Notes under the pieces: generated by a model
Database searches by the model: none
Told to the model about the DNA's origin: nothing
Seen by the model: the letters and a program-made list of their open reading frames with translations, nothing else
Translations under genes and position numbers: made by a program
NCBI GenBank assembly: GCA_018228665.1
Contig: CP073692.1
Location: 2,182,046-2,246,045 of the forward strand
Origin: Faecalicatena sp. Marseille-Q4148
Lineage (GTDB): Bacteria > Bacillota > Clostridia > Lachnospirales > Lachnospiraceae
DNA length: 64,000 nt
Direction of reading: 5' to 3'
Shown here: one piece after another, positions 51,605 to 61,345 of the stretch
Position numbering within the stretch: the stretch's first letter is position 1
Layout: the number at the start of each line of letters is the position of its first letter

Positions 51605-54316
51605 TTATTCTGTAATCTTCTCCACTTTTACTGTACAAACTTTATATTCCGGCGTACTTGAAATAGAATCAAGCGCATCACTTGTCAGCCAGTTTGCACC
51701 GCCCTCAATATAATGGAACGGCATCCAGCATTCACCCGGATTCGTCTTATCTGATACATCTGCTTTCGCCTGAATTGTTCCGCGGCGAGAAGAAATCTGA
51801 ACCATTTCCCCATTCTCAATACCAAGTTTTTCAGCATCCTCTGTATTAATCTCGATAAATGATTCACCTGCAATTTCATTGATTCCTGCTGTCTTATCCG
51901 TCATTGCACATGCATTATAATGATATAAGATACGTCCTGTCATCATAACCAGAGGATATTCTTCATCCGGAAGTTCCATGGAAGGCGTATATGCTGCCGG
52001 ACGGAAATAGCCAAGTCCCCGCGCAAACTTACCGACATGCATGATCGGTGTTCCAGGATGTTCTTTCGATGGACATGGCCACTGTAATCCCTGTCCTGCT
52101 ACTTCTTCGCTGTCCAGTCTTGCATGACTGATTCCGCCAAATGACGGTGTCACAGAAGAAATCTCATCCATAATCTCTGCCGGTGTCAGATGTGGCTGTG
52201 GATACCCCATTCGTCTCATAATTTCTGTAAAGATCCATGTATCCGGTTTTGTATCACCGGCAATCTCAACAGCTTTTCTGACGCGCTGTACACGGCGCTC
52301 TGTATTCGTAAATGTTCCTTCTTTCTCAGCATAGGAACGTCCAGGAAGAATTACATCTGCAAGTTTTGCAGTCTCAGTCATAAATAATTCATCTACAACA
52401 AAGAAATCCAGCGAACTCAGCGCTTTGATCACATGGTGCGTATTTGGATCTGTACGGACCGGATCTTCTCCAAAGATAAACAAACCTTTCACTTCTCCTG
52501 TCAGCATTTTCGGGAAACAGTCTGTTGCTTTTGTTCCGATATTCGGATTCAGCTTCGTTCCCCATGCCTCTTCAAATTTCTCAAGAACACCAGGCTTATC
52601 AATATTCTGATATCCGGAGAACTGATTCGGAGATGCTCCCATATCACATGCTCCCTGCACGTTATTCTGTCCTCGAATTGGATTTACACCGCATCCAGGT
52701 TTTCCAATCTTACCGACCATCATAGCCATATTTGATAATGACATAACGCCTTCTGTACCTGTATGATGTTCTGTTACACCAAGACAGTACATGATCGGCG
52801 CGCGATTTGCAGTAGCGTAAATGCGCGCTGCTTCGCGAAGTGCATCGGCATCGATTCCACAGATTTCTGCTACCTTTTCAGGTGTATAATCCTTCACTAA
52901 TTCTTTCATTGCTTCGAAATTCTCTGTGCGCTCTTCAATGAATTTGTGATCTACAAGATCCTCTTCAATAAAAATGTGCATCATACCATTTGCAAATGCA
53001 ACATTTGTACCTGGTTTTAATTTCAGATGAATATCTGCGTCTTTACAAAGATCAATATCACGCGGATCTACAACGATCAGCTTCGCGCCGCGCTGTACTG
53101 CCTGGCGCACCTGCATTCCAAGTACCGGATGCGCATGTTCCGGATTAGATCCGACAAGCATAATCGCATCCGATTCATGAGTAATATCATAAATAGTGTT
53201 TGTCATGGCTCCGGAGCCTAATGTGGTTGCCAAACCGGCAACAGTCGGAGCATGTCAAACGCGGGCACAGTTATCGGTATTGTTGCTCTCAAATGCTGTT
53301 CTTACCATCTTCTGAAGCATATAAATATCTTCATTTGTAGAACGTGAGCATGCAAATCCGGCCAGTGCCTCACCTCCGTATTGTTTTTTAATTTCAGTAA
53401 ATTTAGATGCAACAAGATCAAGTGCCTCATCCCAAGTTGCTCTCTCAAACTCGCCTGTCTCTTTATTCTTAATTAATGGATAACGGATTCTGTCTTCACA
53501 GTCAACAAAGTCAAATGATCCGCTTCTTCCTTTCACACAGAGCAATCCGTGATTGGACGGTCCATCTGCCCCCTGAACATCAACAATCTTGCCATTCTTA
53601 ACAATCAGATCCATCTGACATCCGGTTGCACAATGTGGGCAAGTTGTACGGACTTTCTTCACTTCCCAGTCGCGGTAGTCTTTTCTTCTCTTAATAACAA
53701 GCGCACCTGTCGGACATGCCTGTGCACAGTTACCGCAAGATTCGCAAAGCGATTCCTTCCAGCCTTCGCCAAACGGAGCTTTTACATATACTCTGGCTCC
53801 ATTTTTTTCAAGTGAAAGCGCATGTCTTCCGGTTGCTTTTGCACAAGTGCTGATACAGCGCTGACACTGGATACAAAGTCCCGGATCATAAGAAAGAAAC
53901 GGGTTCTCTGCACACGGTTCATGCTGCACATCTCCGTGGGATGCTTTAAAGTTCGGAACATCAATTCCGTACTCTCTCGCCAGAGCCTGAAGCTCGCACG
54001 CACCATTTTTGATACATTTGAAACAATTTGTCTTATGTTCTGCCATAAGAAGGTGAAGTGTATTCTTGCGCGCTTCAATAACTGCTTCACTGTCTGTCTG
54101 AATCTTCATTCCCTCTCTGACTACTGTATTACAGGCTGTTGCCAGACCTGCACGACCTTCTATCTCTACTACACAGATTCGGCAGGATCCAATCTCATTA
54201 ATCCCTTCCAGAAAGCAGAGTGTCGGAATATGAATTCCATTTTCTCTGGCTGCCTTCAGGATTGTCTGGCCTTCTTTTGCCTGAATCTCCATGCCGTTTA
54301 TCGTTACATTAATCAT
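51605..54316 (-). CDS. fdhF: Selenocysteine-containing formate dehydrogenase, catalytic subunit
   Basis: A 903-residue molybdenum or tungsten enzyme that interconverts formate and CO2. The frame contains one in-frame TGA (53255-53257) at residue 354 in NCARVUHAPTVAGL, the canonical selenocysteine site, with a SECIS-like hairpin after it, so it is one gene and not two. The N-terminus holds a [2Fe-2S] domain (PTLCFLEGINEIGSCRIC), a His-Cys3 cluster region (HKTNCFKCIKNGACEL) and two ferredoxin clusters (CIQCQRCISTC, CESCGNCAQAC). The catalytic part begins with CPHCATGCQMDL, the 4Fe-4S site. Its ATG overlaps the previous gene's stop (ATGA). No signal peptide; it is cytoplasmic. Confidence 0.96.
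53226..53257 (-). promoter_or_regulatory. SECIS-like element for selenocysteine insertion
   Basis: Reading the minus strand from the TGA codon, 12 nt are followed by a perfect 6-bp stem (GTTGCC with GGCAAC, 53237-53242 and 53226-53231) and a GGTTT loop (53232-53236). A guanine-starting loop about 18 nt after the UGA matches bacterial SECIS elements bound by SelB. It overlaps coding sequence, as usual in bacteria. Confidence 0.8.
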
Positions 54317-56148
54317 AAATCTCTGCCCCCTTCCATTGCTCCGCATCCATAATGGTCACATCTGAGACAGCGGCTTGCCTCCTGCATTGCCTCTTCATGT
54401 GTCAGAAGTTCTTCCACATGCTCAAAGTCTTTCTTTCGGATAAATGCCGGACGCTCGCCAATCTCAGTACGTCCCATAAATGTCCTCATATTTTCCTTCG
54501 GTTCCGGAACAACTGCTTCACACAGTAAAGTATGATGATAGCCAAGATATTCATCAATATTATGCGCTGCAACTTTTCCTGCTGCGATTGCACGGATAAC
54601 CGTAGACGGACCTGTTGCACAGTCTCCTCCTGTAAATACTCCCGGAAGTTCTTTTACTTCTGTATCAAGTCCTGCCTGAAATACATTTCTCTTAGCCGGC
54701 ATACCGAATTCTTCAAACGGTGCAGACACAATATCCTGTCCTACTGCAATCATAATCACATCTGCCGGGAATTCCTGCTGCGGTTTATCTGCATCTTTCG
54801 GAGCCGGACGATCTCCTCTATATGCACTGATCATCTGAGGCTGTGTAACAAGTGATACACAATTTCCATCTGCATCTTTCTTAATCTCTACCGGTGACTG
54901 CAATGTTACAAGAGCAATTCCTTCCATAACAGCTGATTCTACTTCTGATTCCAAAGCTGTCATATCTTTCTGACGTCTTCTGTATACAATCGAAACTTCT
55001 TCTGCATTACATCTGACTGCACTTCTCGCACAGTCCATAGCAACATTACCTCCACCGATGACGAGAACTTTCTTTCCAGTGTAATCCGGAAGATGTCCAT
55101 TGCCGATCTCATCGAGAATTTCTACCGCAGACACAACATTTTTCGCATCTGCTCCCGGAATATTCAGTGTCTTTCCGGTCTGCGCACCGATCGCAACATA
55201 CATTGCATCATGCTTCTTCTGTACTTCTTCGATAGAAATATCTTTGCCGACAGTTGTATTGTATACTACTTCAATATCTCCTGCGCCAAGGATAGCACGA
55301 ATGTCTTCATCAAGACGGTCTTTCGGGAAACGGTAATTCGGGATTCCATAGCGGAGCATTCCGCCAAGCTTATCATGTGACTCATACACAACAGCCTTAT
55401 GTCCCATTAATGCCAGAAAATAGGCTGCTGTTAATCCGCTTGGACCTCCCCCGATAATACCAATTGACTTTCCTGTTGACGGATTCGGAGCCGGTGTCTT
55501 CACTGTATCTGCCGGCATCATATCAACAGCATATTTTTTCAATGCACGGATATTGATCGGAGATTCCAGCATCTTACGTCTGCAGCGCTCTTCACACGGA
55601 TGCTCACATACCATTGCACATGCCGTTGGGAATGGATTGTCCCGGCGGATCAGGTTAATTGCTCCTGCATAATCTTCATTACCTACAAGTGCTATGTAAC
55701 CCGGAATATCTACGTGTGCCGGACAAAGTGACACACATGGAATTTTCTGTCCAACACAATCAAGACATCTCTGATTCTCGATATGGCTCTTGTACTCATC
55801 TGCAAAAAGTTCAAGCCCTTTTAATACTTCATCAGCAGCATTCCAACCAATGGCACAGTCTGCTGAATCCCGGATCATTGTCGCCATCATTTTAATATTT
55901 GCCAACGTCTTTTCTGTAGCGCATCCATCCAATACTTTCTGCATCAGACGTGCTACAAGAGGGAGCCCATCCCTGCACGGTACACATTTTCCGCAAGTCT
56001 CATTTGCAGCTGTCCGCAGCATAGAAATCTGCAGTGTGATCGGACAGCTTCCCGGAGGATATACCTCAACCTTATGAGAAAAATGCCGTGCAATTTCATT
56101 CATTTTTGCGTCATAACCTGACGGATCAGAAAGATATAATTTGCCCAT
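54313..56148 (-). CDS. FAD/NAD(P)-dependent electron-transfer protein of formate dehydrogenase
   Basis: A 611-residue fusion. The first 130 residues match the C-terminal iron-sulfur part of NuoF-like proteins (NETCGKCVPCRDGLP). The rest resembles the small subunit of glutamate synthase: cysteine clusters CVSLCPAHVDIPGYI and CEHPCEERCRRKML, FAD-binding GIIGGGPSGLTAAYFLA, NAD(P)-binding VIGGGNVAMDCARSA, and a final GGDCATGPSTVIRAIAAGK. The C-terminal end has CLRCDHYGC. It probably passes electrons between formate dehydrogenase and NAD(P) or ferredoxin. It overlaps fdhF by 4 bp, so the two are made together. The electron partner is inferred. Confidence 0.88.
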   Translation of the reverse strand: MGKLYLSDPSGYDAKMNEIARHFSHKVEVYPPGSCPITLQISMLRTAANETCGKCVPCRDGLPLVARLMQKVLDGCATEKTLANIKMMATMIRDSADCAIGWNAADEVLKGLELFADEYKSHIENQRCLDCVGQKIPCVSLCPAHVDIPGYIALVGNEDYAGAINLIRRDNPFPTACAMVCEHPCEERCRRKMLESPINIRALKKYAVDMMPADTVKTPAPNPSTGKSIGIIGGGPSGLTAAYFLALMGHKAVVYESHDKLGGMLRYGIPNYRFPKDRLDEDIRAILGAGDIEVVYNTTVGKDISIEEVQKKHDAMYVAIGAQTGKTLNIPGADAKNVVSAVEILDEIGNGHLPDYTGKKVLVIGGGNVAMDCARSAVRCNAEEVSIVYRRRQKDMTALESEVESAVMEGIALVTLQSPVEIKKDADGNCVSLVTQPQMISAYRGDRPAPKDADKPQQEFPADVIMIAVGQDIVSAPFEEFGMPAKRNVFQAGLDTEVKELPGVFTGGDCATGPSTVIRAIAAGKVAAHNIDEYLGYHHTLLCEAVVPEPKENMRTFMGRTEIGERPAFIRKKDFEHVEELLTHEEAMQEASRCLRCDHYGCGAMEGGRDL

Positions 56149-56214
56149 AAATTCCCTTCTCTCTTATTCTTTGATAGAATATTATTTTTAGTTACTGATT
56201 TATGATCCTTTTCA

Positions 56215-57018
56215 TTAATCATCTTTTAAATATACAAACCAATATGCCACGCCTACGAGTATCGCTCCACCGATAATATTTCCGATTGTTACCGGTAAAA
56301 GATTGGCTGTAAACATTGACCCCCATGTCAGACCGGATACATCAACCTGTGCGGCTTCTGCCATGAGCATATAGTTTTCATTTCCCTTTGCAAAAAGCCC
56401 TGCTGAAATATAGAACATGTTTGCAACACTATGTTCAAATCCACATAATACAAACATTGCAATCGGGAAAAACAATCCGATAATCTTAGAAGAAACCTGT
56501 TTTGCCGCAAATGAGATCCACACTGCAATACATACAAGGAAATTACATGCAATTCCTTTGAGTACCGCATCGCCGAACGAAATGGATGTCTTTGCCACAG
56601 CTGTACTGATCAGGGCAGAACCTACATTAAAAGTATCTGTCTGATGACCAAATACACATATCGCCGCAATCAGCATACTTCCTGCAAAATTTCCAAGATA
56701 TACGACAATCCAGTTCTTTAACATTCCTGCAATTGTGATTTCTTTTTTCAATAGCGGAATTACAAGAAGACAATTCCCTGTAAAGAGCTCACTTCCTGCA
56801 AGCAATACCATTGTCAGACCTCCCGGGAAAAGACATGCTCCGATGATCTTTCCTGCTGCCCCCGGAAGAGCCGCTCCCGCAGTTGCAGAGGCAATTCCTC
56901 CCACTGCAATAAACATTCCGGCAAGAATACCAAGCACAAACATCCTGGCAACCGGCATATTTACTTTTCCTTTCCCTATTGCGATATAATTATTCGCGAT
57001 TTCTTTTGGTGTATTCAT
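56215..57018 (-). CDS. Formate/nitrite transporter (FocA family)
   Basis: A 267-residue membrane channel with six helices. Family features are NYIAIGKGK at the start, GILAGMFIAVGG, PGGLTMVLLAGSELFTGNC and NWIVVYLGNFAGSM, and the late GNIIGGAILVGVAYW. The genes around it make and use formate dehydrogenase, so formate is the likely substrate. FocA channels form pentamers. GGAGAGGG precedes the ATG. It lies 66 bp before the electron-transfer gene in the same operon. Confidence 0.95.
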   Translation of the reverse strand: MNTPKEIANNYIAIGKGKVNMPVARMFVLGILAGMFIAVGGIASATAGAALPGAAGKIIGACLFPGGLTMVLLAGSELFTGNCLLVIPLLKKEITIAGMLKNWIVVYLGNFAGSMLIAAICVFGHQTDTFNVGSALISTAVAKTSISFGDAVLKGIACNFLVCIAVWISFAAKQVSSKIIGLFFPIAMFVLCGFEHSVANMFYISAGLFAKGNENYMLMAEAAQVDVSGLTWGSMFTANLLPVTIGNIIGGAILVGVAYWFVYLKDD

Positions 57019-57091
57019 AATACCCTCTCCTTCCTTTCATCTATTTCCTCTATATCCAGCAGCTGTCTTTGCTTTCGCCGCCGCTGTATGT

Positions 57092-58300
57092 TTAAATGAA
57101 ACAGACTTCTAACATTGTTCCCTTCTCCAACGGCCCTGCTCCCTCCGGCACCATTGCCAGAAGATCGCAGTCATCCATCGATGAAACAGAACCATTTCGC
57201 TGATTCTCAAGCGGAGTAAAATACAGCATTCCATCCTGATAGGATGATTTGCCTTTCAGCACTCTCATAACCGGACAAGATTTCCCAAATGTTTCTGTGA
57301 GCCGCGCCTTTGCTCTTCGGAAATCAGTCTTTGATCGTCCGCATAATTTCTTTATACACGGAAGTCCTACACATAGAAGGCCGGTGGCCGCTGCTCCCGG
57401 ATTCCCTGACAGGCTGAGAAGCAGCTTTCCGTCTTTTCTGGCTGCCAGCATCGCTCCTCCCGGTTTCAGCCGGATTCTGTGAAACAGCAGCTCGCCGCCA
57501 ATGTTCTCGATCACCTCCGGCAGATAGTCATAATCCCCGGCAGATACTCCTCCTGTTGTAATAACTATGTCACTATGTAAAAGTGCTTTCTCAATCACTT
57601 CGCTGAGCTTCTTTGGATCGTCTGAAACAATACCGGAATGAACCGGCATAACTCCATACTTTCTCAAATATCCTCCAAGCAGATACGGATTTGTATCATA
57701 AATCTTTCCATATTCCGGTGACTGCTGCGGACTTAAAAGTTCGCTTCCGGTACTCACAATGGCTGCCACCGGCTTCCGATAAACTTTCACTTTGCAGATT
57801 CCCTGGCCTGCCAACAGTGCAATGTCCGATGATCCCAGACATTTTCCCCGATTCAAAAGCCGTACGCCACTATGCACGTCTTCTCCGATCTGCACAATAT
57901 TCCCAGGCTTTACCGGAGCAGTCAATCTCACTTCTTCCTCTGTAAATATTGTACGTTCATGCATAACAACAGCGTCTGCTCCCTCCGGCACTGCCGCTCC
58001 TGTCATAATGCGGGCCGCATGTCCTCTCCCGATCTCATACTGTGGAATATCTCCTGCCGCAAGCGCTTCCGTTACTTTTAGAACAACCGGTGCATCTTCT
58101 GATGCTCCTATCGTATCTTCCGAACGAAGCGCATATCCGTCATACGCACTTCTTCGAAAATACGGTACAGCCAAAACAGCATCCACATCTTCTGCAAGTA
58201 TCCTTCCGTAAGCCTCCGAAAGCTCACACATTTCTGAAGAAACAGCTTCTGTCATACTGCAAAGTAAATCTGCAGCCTCTGTAATTGTCTCAATCTTCAT
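57092..58300 (-). CDS. moeA: Molybdopterin molybdenumtransferase MoeA
   Basis: A 402-residue enzyme that inserts molybdate (or tungstate) into adenylated molybdopterin. Domain signatures are YGRILAEDVDA, FRRSAYDGYALRSED, GAAVPEGADAVVMHE, the MoCF-binding-like ITTGGVSAGDYDYLPEV and LSGNPGAAATG. It has the normal length and lies 73 bp before focA. Its presence in the operon shows that the dedicated cofactor steps are produced along with formate dehydrogenase. Confidence 0.96.
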   Translation of the reverse strand: MKIETITEAADLLCSMTEAVSSEMCELSEAYGRILAEDVDAVLAVPYFRRSAYDGYALRSEDTIGASEDAPVVLKVTEALAAGDIPQYEIGRGHAARIMTGAAVPEGADAVVMHERTIFTEEEVRLTAPVKPGNIVQIGEDVHSGVRLLNRGKCLGSSDIALLAGQGICKVKVYRKPVAAIVSTGSELLSPQQSPEYGKIYDTNPYLLGGYLRKYGVMPVHSGIVSDDPKKLSEVIEKALLHSDIVITTGGVSAGDYDYLPEVIENIGGELLFHRIRLKPGGAMLAARKDGKLLLSLSGNPGAAATGLLCVGLPCIKKLCGRSKTDFRRAKARLTETFGKSCPVMRVLKGKSSYQDGMLYFTPLENQRNGSVSSMDDCDLLAMVPEGAGPLEKGTMLEVCFI

Positions 58301-58362
58301 CTCTCATTCCTCTGCCTTTTCTCATTGATGTCTGTATACTCTGGTATTTACTACTCAGATTT

Positions 58363-58938
58363 CTATGTATTCGAATACGTTTCCACAAGGAGCCTATATT
58401 CTTCCGGTGTATTAATGTTCTGAAGCTGCCACGAGTCCTCGCCTGCTTCTGCAAAAATCACATTCAGCTTCTCAAGCGCCTGCATCATCCGCAGTTCTCT
58501 CTTCTCCAGACATTCCCGAAACACCGGCAGACAGCTGCTCTGATACATCCCGCAAAGAGGATGAATGCGTCCGTCCTTCGTCCGTATAATAACAGCATCC
58601 ACATCTTCATCGGACAATTCGCACAGTTTTTCCGCCAGCTCTCCGGAAAAAAGCGGAACATCACATGGAACCGTCAAAAGCCGGTCAAAATTCCCTGCTG
58701 CAAATGCACTGTAAATGCCTCCCATAGGACCATGATCCGGATACAGATCTTCAATCATCGGAATTAAAATCTCTTTATGTCTGTCGAATCGATCCACAGA
58801 GACAAGCACTTCTCCGTATCCGCTAAGCTCCTCTGCAAGATGCTCCAAAAATGTCATTCCATTTATTTTCAGGGAGGATTTCTGTCTGCCCATCCGACTG
58901 CTCTTACCACCTGCGAGAATTAAATATCCTGTCTTCAT
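58363..58938 (-). CDS. mobA: Molybdenum cofactor guanylyltransferase MobA
   Basis: A 191-residue nucleotidyltransferase that links GMP to molybdopterin, giving the bis-MGD cofactor used by formate dehydrogenase. The N-terminal GTP-binding loop is LILAGGKSSRMGRQKSSL, and the metal-binding region is LTVPCDVPLF. It is the first gene of the formate operon. AGGAGG precedes the ATG by 5-6 nt. Confidence 0.94.
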   Translation of the reverse strand: MKTGYLILAGGKSSRMGRQKSSLKINGMTFLEHLAEELSGYGEVLVSVDRFDRHKEILIPMIEDLYPDHGPMGGIYSAFAAGNFDRLLTVPCDVPLFSGELAEKLCELSDEDVDAVIIRTKDGRIHPLCGMYQSSCLPVFRECLEKRELRMMQALEKLNVIFAEAGEDSWQLQNINTPEEYRLLVETYSNT

Positions 58939-58991
58939 TACACCCCTCCTGATGGATTGTATTTATTCCTGTACACGCATATGTATTTGTG

Positions 58992-59019
58992 ATTATATCA
59001 CATAAAAACTTTATTGCAA
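58992..59019 (-). promoter_or_regulatory. Promoter of the formate/molybdopterin operon
   Basis: On the minus strand TTGCAA (59014-59019) and TATAAT (58992-58997) are 16 bp apart, about 55 bp before mobA. The divergent DUF885 gene must be served by another promoter in the same 194-bp gap; no clear pair was seen for it. Confidence 0.6.
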
Positions 59020-59132
59020 GCAAAATGCCGCATTTTGTTAGTACGTTATTTTTTAGTCAATTTCCCCAATAGATATTGTCATATTTTTGTCATTTTCTAT
59101 ATATACTGTACAAAAAATCACTTGGAGTTCTT

Positions 59133-60935
59133 ATGCACAAAATTCTCTCGTATAAACGAGCTGCTCTCTTCCTTCTCTGCTCATTTTTATCCTTTTTTGC
59201 CGCCGGATGTCAAAATACTTCCACCGTTCAGGATGAAAATTCTGCCTTTCGCAAATTCACACACACGCTGTTCTGTCAGGAAGTCTCATCAGATACCCTT
59301 ACGCTTCACTATACACTGCAGCAGCCTCAGATTTACGGCATTAAAAATCCTCCTGTTACATACGGTTCCTTTTCTTCCAATACCGCCGGGGCAATGGCCG
59401 CTTCTGAGAATCTTCTGCACGCATTGGAACAGTTTCATCCCACTGCGCTAGATAAAGAAAATCAGCTGACTTATGATATTCTCCAAAAATACTTTCAGAC
59501 CAATAATGCCCTCGCACCATATCTCCTTTACCAGGAACCGGTCAACCCGACTACCGGGATTCAGGCACAGCTTCCTGTTCTTCTCTGTGAATATCAATTT
59601 AGTAATACAAAAGATGTGGAGATCTATCTGGAACTTCTCTCTAAAACGCCGGAATATTTGCAGTCGCTCTCTGAATTCGAGAAGGCCAAATCCGATGCAG
59701 GACTTTTCATGTCTCATGCCGTTGCAGAAGATGTGATTGCCCAGTGCCGCTCCTTTCTGGAGATGGGCGACGAAAATTATCTCTATACAACCTTTCAGGA
59801 ACGGCTGAGTCATCTGCCCGACGTTTCTAATGCGGAGAAAGAAAGCTATCTTAGTAAAAATAAACTCCAGGTAGATACTTACGTTCTTCCGGCATTTCAA
59901 AATTTTGCAGATGCCATCTCTGCGTTAAAAGAAACCGGAATAAATAACAAAGGTCTTTGCTTTTTCCCGGAAGGGAAAGCTTACTATGAAGCGCTTGTTG
60001 CCCACAACACCGGTTCCTCCAGATCCATTAAAGAACTCCAGACACTTACAAAAAAGCAGATTACACAGGACATTTCCGATCTTCAGAAAACTGCGGAATC
60101 ATTTTCAAAAGAAAGTACAACAGCAGCATCCTCTGATATCACTTCCGCCGCGATTGAAGAAGCCCTTTCCGATCCCGCTGCCATTATGAATGATCTGCAG
60201 ACACAATGTAATACCGCTTTCCCGGAAGGTCCGGATGTACATCATACGATCAAATATGTTCCGGAATCTCTTGAATCCTACTTAAGCCCTGCCTTTTATC
60301 TGATTCCGGCCATTGACAACAGCGATGACAATGTCATTTATATCAACCGCAAACAGACAATGCAGGGAATGGAACTATATACGACGCTCGCCCATGAAGG
60401 ATACCCGGGACATTTGTATCAGACAACGTATTTTGCTGCATCCAATCCTGATCCGGTGCGCAGTATCATCAATTTCGGCGGCTACACCGAAGGATGGGCA
60501 ACGTACACAGAAATGATGTCCTTCTATATGGCTCCCATCTCCAAAACACAGGCTTCGCTGCTGCAAAAAAATAAATCCGCTGTCCTCGGGCTTTACGCCC
60601 TTGCAGATATGGGTATCCACTATGACGGCTGGACACTGAAAGATGCCTGTAACTTCTTCCGAAACTACGGGATTTCCAATGACAATGTTGTGCAGGATAT
60701 TTACGAACTGATTCTTTCTGATCCAGGAAATTATTTGCGGTACTATATCGGTTATCTCGAATTTCTTGAACTCAAACGTGACTGTATCCAGAAAGACGGG
60801 GAAAACTTCTCCCAGAAAGATTTTCATAAAACCATTCTGGAAACCGGTCCTGCACCATTTGACGTATTAAAAAAACAGCTCGGACTCACCGCCCGAGCTG
60901 TTTTTTATTATTGCATTATGATTATTGCATTATGA
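59133..60935 (+). CDS. DUF885 family lipoprotein, probable metallopeptidase
   Basis: A 600-residue secreted lipoprotein. The signal peptide ends with a lipobox (FFAAGC) at about residue 27. The body is helical and carries the zinc motif HEGYPGHLYQ with NFGGYTEGWATYTE further on, typical of DUF885 proteins, which are related to M32-like metallopeptidases. The ATG at 59133 is chosen for its nearby TTGGAG and signal peptide; an upstream start at 59076 would spoil it. The frame continues through an intrinsic terminator (60869-60906) and stops only at 60935, so the last 20 or so residues look like a lost-stop extension. The substrate is unknown. Confidence 0.9.
   Translation: MHKILSYKRAALFLLCSFLSFFAAGCQNTSTVQDENSAFRKFTHTLFCQEVSSDTLTLHYTLQQPQIYGIKNPPVTYGSFSSNTAGAMAASENLLHALEQFHPTALDKENQLTYDILQKYFQTNNALAPYLLYQEPVNPTTGIQAQLPVLLCEYQFSNTKDVEIYLELLSKTPEYLQSLSEFEKAKSDAGLFMSHAVAEDVIAQCRSFLEMGDENYLYTTFQERLSHLPDVSNAEKESYLSKNKLQVDTYVLPAFQNFADAISALKETGINNKGLCFFPEGKAYYEALVAHNTGSSRSIKELQTLTKKQITQDISDLQKTAESFSKESTTAASSDITSAAIEEALSDPAAIMNDLQTQCNTAFPEGPDVHHTIKYVPESLESYLSPAFYLIPAIDNSDDNVIYINRKQTMQGMELYTTLAHEGYPGHLYQTTYFAASNPDPVRSIINFGGYTEGWATYTEMMSFYMAPISKTQASLLQKNKSAVLGLYALADMGIHYDGWTLKDACNFFRNYGISNDNVVQDIYELILSDPGNYLRYYIGYLEFLELKRDCIQKDGENFSQKDFHKTILETGPAPFDVLKKQLGLTARAVFYYCIMIIAL
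60869..60906. terminator. Intrinsic terminator inside the DUF885 reading frame
   Basis: Stem CAGCTCGG with CCGAGCTG (60876-60883 and 60893-60900) is flanked by six A and six T residues that extend the stem and give U tracts in both directions. It lies 27 nt before the DUF885 stop codon and also serves the convergent rubredoxin gene. Confidence 0.9.
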
Positions 60936-60949
60936 TTCTTCCGTTATAC

Positions 60950-61111
60950 TTATTCTTCTACAACGAATACTTCTTTTCCCATTCCACAGATCGGGCAAAC
61001 CCAATCTTCCGGAATATCCTCAAAAGCTGTTCCCGGAGCGATTCCGCCGTCCGGATCGCCGATTTCCGGATCATATACATATCCACATGGTTCACAAACA
61101 TATTTTTTCAT
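60950..61111 (-). CDS. Rubredoxin
   Basis: A 53-residue iron protein, the usual size. The two CxxC knuckles that bind one iron are [11 protein letters not shown] and [10 protein letters not shown]. The spacer has the standard [20 protein letters not shown] pattern. Rubredoxin carries electrons in anaerobes, often to superoxide- or peroxide-reducing enzymes, which are not seen nearby. The gene ends beside the terminator at 60869-60906 and is divergent from the MATE transporter. AGGAAGG lies about 8-10 nt before the ATG. Confidence 0.97.
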   Translation of the reverse strand: MKKYVCEPCGYVYDPEIGDPDGGIAPGTAFEDIPEDWVCPICGMGKEVFVVEE

Positions 61112-61252
61112 AGTTGTCACCTATTCCTTCCTTATACAAATTATGCTATGATATATCTGCTATATGTCTGCACAACTAGCAGTATCTCAAGACGCTTTCA
61201 TTATATACTAATGTCCTGAAAATTGCTACTAAAAATTTTCTAAAGTTTTTGC

Positions 61253-61271
61253 AAATTTCTTAAAGAAATTT
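61253..61271. promoter_or_regulatory. Palindrome between rubredoxin and MATE genes
   Basis: AAATTTCTT (61253-61261) and AAGAAATTT (61263-61271) form a perfect 9-bp inverted repeat with a one-base centre. It lies about 75 bp before the MATE start in a 234-bp divergent gap, where a repressor site for a transporter gene would be expected. The regulator is unknown. Confidence 0.4.
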
Positions 61272-61345
61272 CTCAGCACATCTCTTTTAAAATTTTCAAA
61301 ATGCAGACAACGATAACCGTTATTCAGATTCTCAGGAGGTTTTTT

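Noticed and set aside
51605..54316. Two separate genes or a broken formate dehydrogenase split at 53255
   Set aside because: The stop is a TGA in the known selenocysteine position (CARVUHAP), the frame continues unchanged, and a SECIS-like hairpin follows.
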